Assembly (NCBI GenBank): GCA_900548315.1
Contig: URJU01000025.1
Span: 1-17,403 of the forward strand
DNA: 17,403 bases
DNA from: an uncultured Coprococcus sp.
GTDB taxonomy: Bacteria > Bacillota > Clostridia > Lachnospirales > Lachnospiraceae
Reading direction: 5' to 3'
The notes under the pieces are model-generated. The model saw nothing but the letters and a program-made list of their open reading frames with translations, was not told where the DNA came from and made no database searches. The stretch's first letter is position 1. The number at the start of each line of letters is the position of its first letter. This document shows, piece after piece, positions 15,233-17,403 of this stretch. A program made the translations under genes and the position numbers.

Positions 15233-15291
15233 CTTATTTTCATGGGGCCGGAGTGCTATCACGGACTTTTGCTCGTTGCCCACGTTAATAC

Positions 15292-15334
15292 AAAAGCAGC
15301 GCCGCTCTGATATCATAATATCAGAACGACGCTG
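15292..15334 (-). terminator. Terminator of the permease remnant, upstream of the Bce-like module
   Basis: Bases 15297-15313 pair with 15318-15334 (17 positions, 4-base loop). Two pairs are G-U on the minus strand but C-A mismatches on the plus strand, which shows that the minus-strand RNA is the one that folds. Four T follow (15292-15295). It probably ended the lost permease gene and may now act as an attenuator for the module downstream. Confidence 0.82.
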
Positions 15335-15395
15335 TGATTAACACTTACACCTCTTGTAAGTTTTCCTCTCGGATAATCTGTATGTTTTATTGGAT

Positions 15396-15552
15396 CTACT
15401 CTGCATCCTCAGTCTTTGGAGCCTCGTGGACATCCATGTTCTTAGGAAGTCCTGAACCAATCTTCCACAGAGGGAACATCTGGATAAGGGAGCCTATTCC
15501 TGCAATTATCATCGCGCTCTGAATTTGCTGTTTTAGCTTGTTCTTTACTCAT
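15396..15552 (-). pseudogene. Deleted remnant of a uracil/xanthine (NCS2) permease
   Basis: An AGGAAAG site and ATG (15550-15552) start MSKEQAKTAN. One base out of phase the strand reads IQSAMIIAGIGSLIQ...LWKIGSGLP, directly joined to KNMDVHEAPKTEDAE and a TAG at 15396. The middle part looks like the second transmembrane region of NCS2 nucleobase permeases. The last part looks like their C-terminal tail. From memory, family members have both ...LP-IVMG after the former and ...LP-KNM near the end, so a deletion at shared LP codons would explain the join. Fewer than 60 of about 450 codons remain, and a frame break separates start and body. Terminator and ribosome site survive. The family call rests on recognition of a short segment only. 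Confidence 0.6.
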
Positions 15553-15628
15553 TTTCTTTCCTGTATTTTTTTGTCCATTTCAACAGAAATGATTCTACCA
15601 TAGTTCGTGCAATATAGACATGTTTTTT

Positions 15629-15659
15629 TGTCGCTTTTTCCTATTTTTTCTAGTATAAT
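15629..15659 (+). promoter_or_regulatory. Promoter of the GH13 gene
   Basis: A perfect -10 TATAAT (15654-15659) has a weak -35 TTGTCG (15629-15634) at a long 19-base spacing. Transcription would start near 15666, about 28 bases before the GH13 start codon. Confidence 0.55.
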
Positions 15660-15693
15660 GTAAATGCTAATTTTAAAAAATGGAGGGATAACT

Positions 15694-17403
15694 ATGGCAT
15701 GGTATGATGAGGCAGTATTTTATCACATTTATCCATTGGGACTTGCGGGAGCCCCTAAACAGAACGACTACGGTGAGCCTGTTCACCGCTTAAACACCCT
15801 GCTTCCATGGGTGGATCATATAAAGGAGATTGGCGGATCAGCACTGTACATCGGACCACTCTTTGAATCCGTTGGACACGGCTATGAAACTACAGATTAC
15901 AAGAAACTCGACTCCCGACTCGGAACAAATGAAGACCTGACTGCATTTGTGGCTTACTGCCACGAGCAGGGCATAAAGGTCATCTTTGACGGAGTGTTCA
16001 ACCACACAGGTCGTGACTTCTTCGCATTCAAGGACATCCAGGCAAATAGAGAGAATTCACAGTACAAAGACTGGTACTGCAACGTGAATTTCTGGGGCAA
16101 CAACGAGTACAACGACGGTTTCTCTTACGACAACTGGGGAGGCTACAACCTTCTCGTCAAGCTGAATCAGAAGAATCCTGCTGTCGTTGACTATATATGC
16201 GATGTGATCCGTTTCTGGGTGAGTGAGTTCGATGTGGACGGAATCAGACTTGACGCGGCAGACGTTCTTGACTTTGATTTCATGAAGGCACTACGCCGCA
16301 CGGCAAATGAAGTTAAGCCGGATTTCTGGCTCATGGGTGAGGTCATCCACGGCGACTACAGCCGCTGGGTAAACGGCGAGACTCTTCACAGTGTCACCAA
16401 CTACACACTTCACAAGGCTCTGTACAGCGGGCACAACGACCACAACTATTTTGAAATTGCGCACACTGTAAGACGTCTCCAGAACATGGGAACATTAAAG
16501 CTATACAACTTCGTGGACAACCATGATGTGGAGCGTATCTATACAAAGCTCACCAATAAGGCACATTTTGCGCCTGTACATGTATTGCTCTACACCCTTC
16601 CGGGTGTGCCTAGCATATACTACGGGTCAGAATTTGGTATTGAGGGACGCAAGGAATACGGCTCGGACGATTCCTTAAGACCAGCTCTCAATATAGAAGA
16701 TTACAAGGATTCAGTAAAAACCAACCCTTGCACAGCACTCATTGCCGCACTCGGCAAGGTACGTCAGGCCGTTCCTGCACTGTCATATGGCAGCTACGAT
16801 GAGCTGATGCTCACCAACAGACAGTTCGCATACGCAAGAGATCTTGACGGAACACGTGTCATCGTGTCAGTGAACAACGACGATTCACCAGCCGGAATGC
16901 ACCTTGCAGCAGGAAACTGTGCAGCGTATGTCGGTACCCTGTCAGGCGAAAAGGTATCTGTTCAGGATGGACATATCAACATAACCCAGCCTGCGAACAG
17001 CGGCGAGATCTGGATACCTGAGGGAACTGACCTGAATGTGAAGCCGGTTAAGGCTCAGAGCATAAATGTTGAGAATACTAATAGTATAAATACGAATATA
17101 GAAGCCTCTAGCGTGGACACAGAAAAAGCAACAGACATGGTCGTTGAGGACACACAGTTCGAAACTACCAAAGCTGAAGATACTAAAGCTGCAGCTCCAA
17201 AAGCTGAAACCGCAAAAACAGCGTCAGAAAATACAGCCTCCGATGATCCTGCAGATCCATCCACCATCACCATGGATTGGAGCAAGTCACCTGAGTCAAT
17301 GACAGTTCCAGAGCTTCAGGCTGCAGTCCTTGCAAAGCTTGCCGGAAACGGACCTGTTGACGCACAGATGAAAAAGACAGTCGTAGATAATATCTGGCAC
17401 GAC
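15694..17403 (+). CDS. GH13 alpha-amylase-family enzyme, 3' end beyond the window
   Basis: This open frame of 570 codons reaches the window end without a stop, so the protein is incomplete. GGAGGG (15682-15687) lies 6 bases before the ATG. There is no signal peptide, so the product is cytoplasmic. The four GH13 regions are clear: DGVFNH (99-104), GIRLDAAD (183-190, nucleophile Asp187), GEV (215-217, acid Glu216) and FVDNHD (273-278, stabiliser Asp278). A beta-sandwich domain follows (about 370-443). Next comes an Ala/Glu/Lys/Thr-rich linker (about 455-525), then a helical segment starting MDWSKSPESMTVPELQAAV (527-545) that is cut by the window end. It would act on maltodextrins or related alpha-glucans. 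The subfamily (neopullulanase, maltogenic, oligoglucosidase) is not decided by the sequence. Confidence 0.93.
   Translation, partial: MAWYDEAVFYHIYPLGLAGAPKQNDYGEPVHRLNTLLPWVDHIKEIGGSALYIGPLFESVGHGYETTDYKKLDSRLGTNEDLTAFVAYCHEQGIKVIFDGVFNHTGRDFFAFKDIQANRENSQYKDWYCNVNFWGNNEYNDGFSYDNWGGYNLLVKLNQKNPAVVDYICDVIRFWVSEFDVDGIRLDAADVLDFDFMKALRRTANEVKPDFWLMGEVIHGDYSRWVNGETLHSVTNYTLHKALYSGHNDHNYFEIAHTVRRLQNMGTLKLYNFVDNHDVERIYTKLTNKAHFAPVHVLLYTLPGVPSIYYGSEFGIEGRKEYGSDDSLRPALNIEDYKDSVKTNPCTALIAALGKVRQAVPALSYGSYDELMLTNRQFAYARDLDGTRVIVSVNNDDSPAGMHLAAGNCAAYVGTLSGEKVSVQDGHINITQPANSGEIWIPEGTDLNVKPVKAQSINVENTNSINTNIEASSVDTEKATDMVVEDTQFETTKAEDTKAAAPKAETAKTASENTASDDPADPSTITMDWSKSPESMTVPELQAAVLAKLAGNGPVDAQMKKTVVDNIWHD

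Noticed and set aside
15334..15522. Plus-strand open frame opposite the permease remnant
   Set aside because: The minus strand holds the recognisable protein pieces, ribosome site and terminator. The plus frame has neither a ribosome site nor protein features.
15553..15653. Purine riboswitch or PyrR-type attenuator upstream of the permease remnant
   Set aside because: I looked because NCS2 permeases often have one. The A/T-rich 100 bases show no matching three-way-junction core or competing hairpins.
17055..17285. Minus-strand open frame inside the GH13 linker
   Set aside because: It is a by-product of the repetitive Ala/Glu/Lys/Thr codons of the GH13 linker on the other strand.
1..17403. 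tRNA, rRNA, complete insertion sequence or phage genes
   Set aside because: None is visible. All long coding frames are accounted for by metabolic, regulatory and transport genes.

Overview
The window looks like one end of a draft contig from a low-to-mid GC gut Firmicute, most likely a Lachnospiraceae-type Clostridium. The reasons are strong AGGAGG-type ribosome sites, short Rho-independent terminators, a bile salt hydrolase, a BceAB-type peptide-defence module, and a ribose-type sugar ABC importer beside a GH32 and a PfkB kinase. The species call is inference. The first 43 bases are not genomic: they are an untrimmed Illumina Nextera i7 adapter ending in the Tn5 mosaic end.

Layout, left to right. 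(1) 44-257 holds no gene, only a G/C-rich REP-like repeat. (2) 258-6599, minus strand, is a five-gene fructoside uptake operon. Transcription runs from right to left: lipoprotein binding protein, tandem-domain ATPase, permease, a divergent GH32 enzyme, then a PfkB fructokinase and a clear terminator. Its promoter region (6640-6842) has a good sigma70-type promoter, two copies of the palindrome TTTACGTAAA 159 bp apart, an AACCGGTT palindrome, and a leader inverted repeat. (3) 6884-10398, minus strand, is a tight cluster of GNAT acetyltransferase, bile salt hydrolase and a 665-residue LacI-type regulator. It ends in a 14-bp-stem terminator. (4) 10425-10624 is a spacer with two hairpins and two TATAAT-containing direct repeats. 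(5) 10631-15219, minus strand, is a BceAB-BceRS-like module (ATPase, FtsX-type permease, response regulator, intramembrane-sensing kinase), ending in a 20-bp-stem terminator that overlaps the kinase stop codon. (6) 15292-15552 holds a terminator and a badly deleted remnant of what looks like an NCS2 uracil/xanthine permease. (7) 15694 to the window end, plus strand, is an incomplete GH13 alpha-amylase-family gene with an odd Ala/Glu/Lys/Thr-rich linker and a C-terminal helical segment.

How the genes may work together. The importer would bring a fructose-containing sugar into the cytoplasm. The GH32 enzyme, which has no signal peptide, would split it, and the PfkB kinase would phosphorylate the released fructose. 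The regulator next door is the most unusual protein here. It has a LacI helix-turn-helix and a full LacI sugar-binding domain, followed by a second periplasmic-binding-protein domain that resembles the operon's own binding protein. It probably acts at the palindromes upstream of the transport operon. It appears to be co-transcribed with the bile salt hydrolase, which would tie a sugar sensor to a bile-responsive or host-colonisation function. The Bce-like module would serve defence against cell-wall-active peptides.
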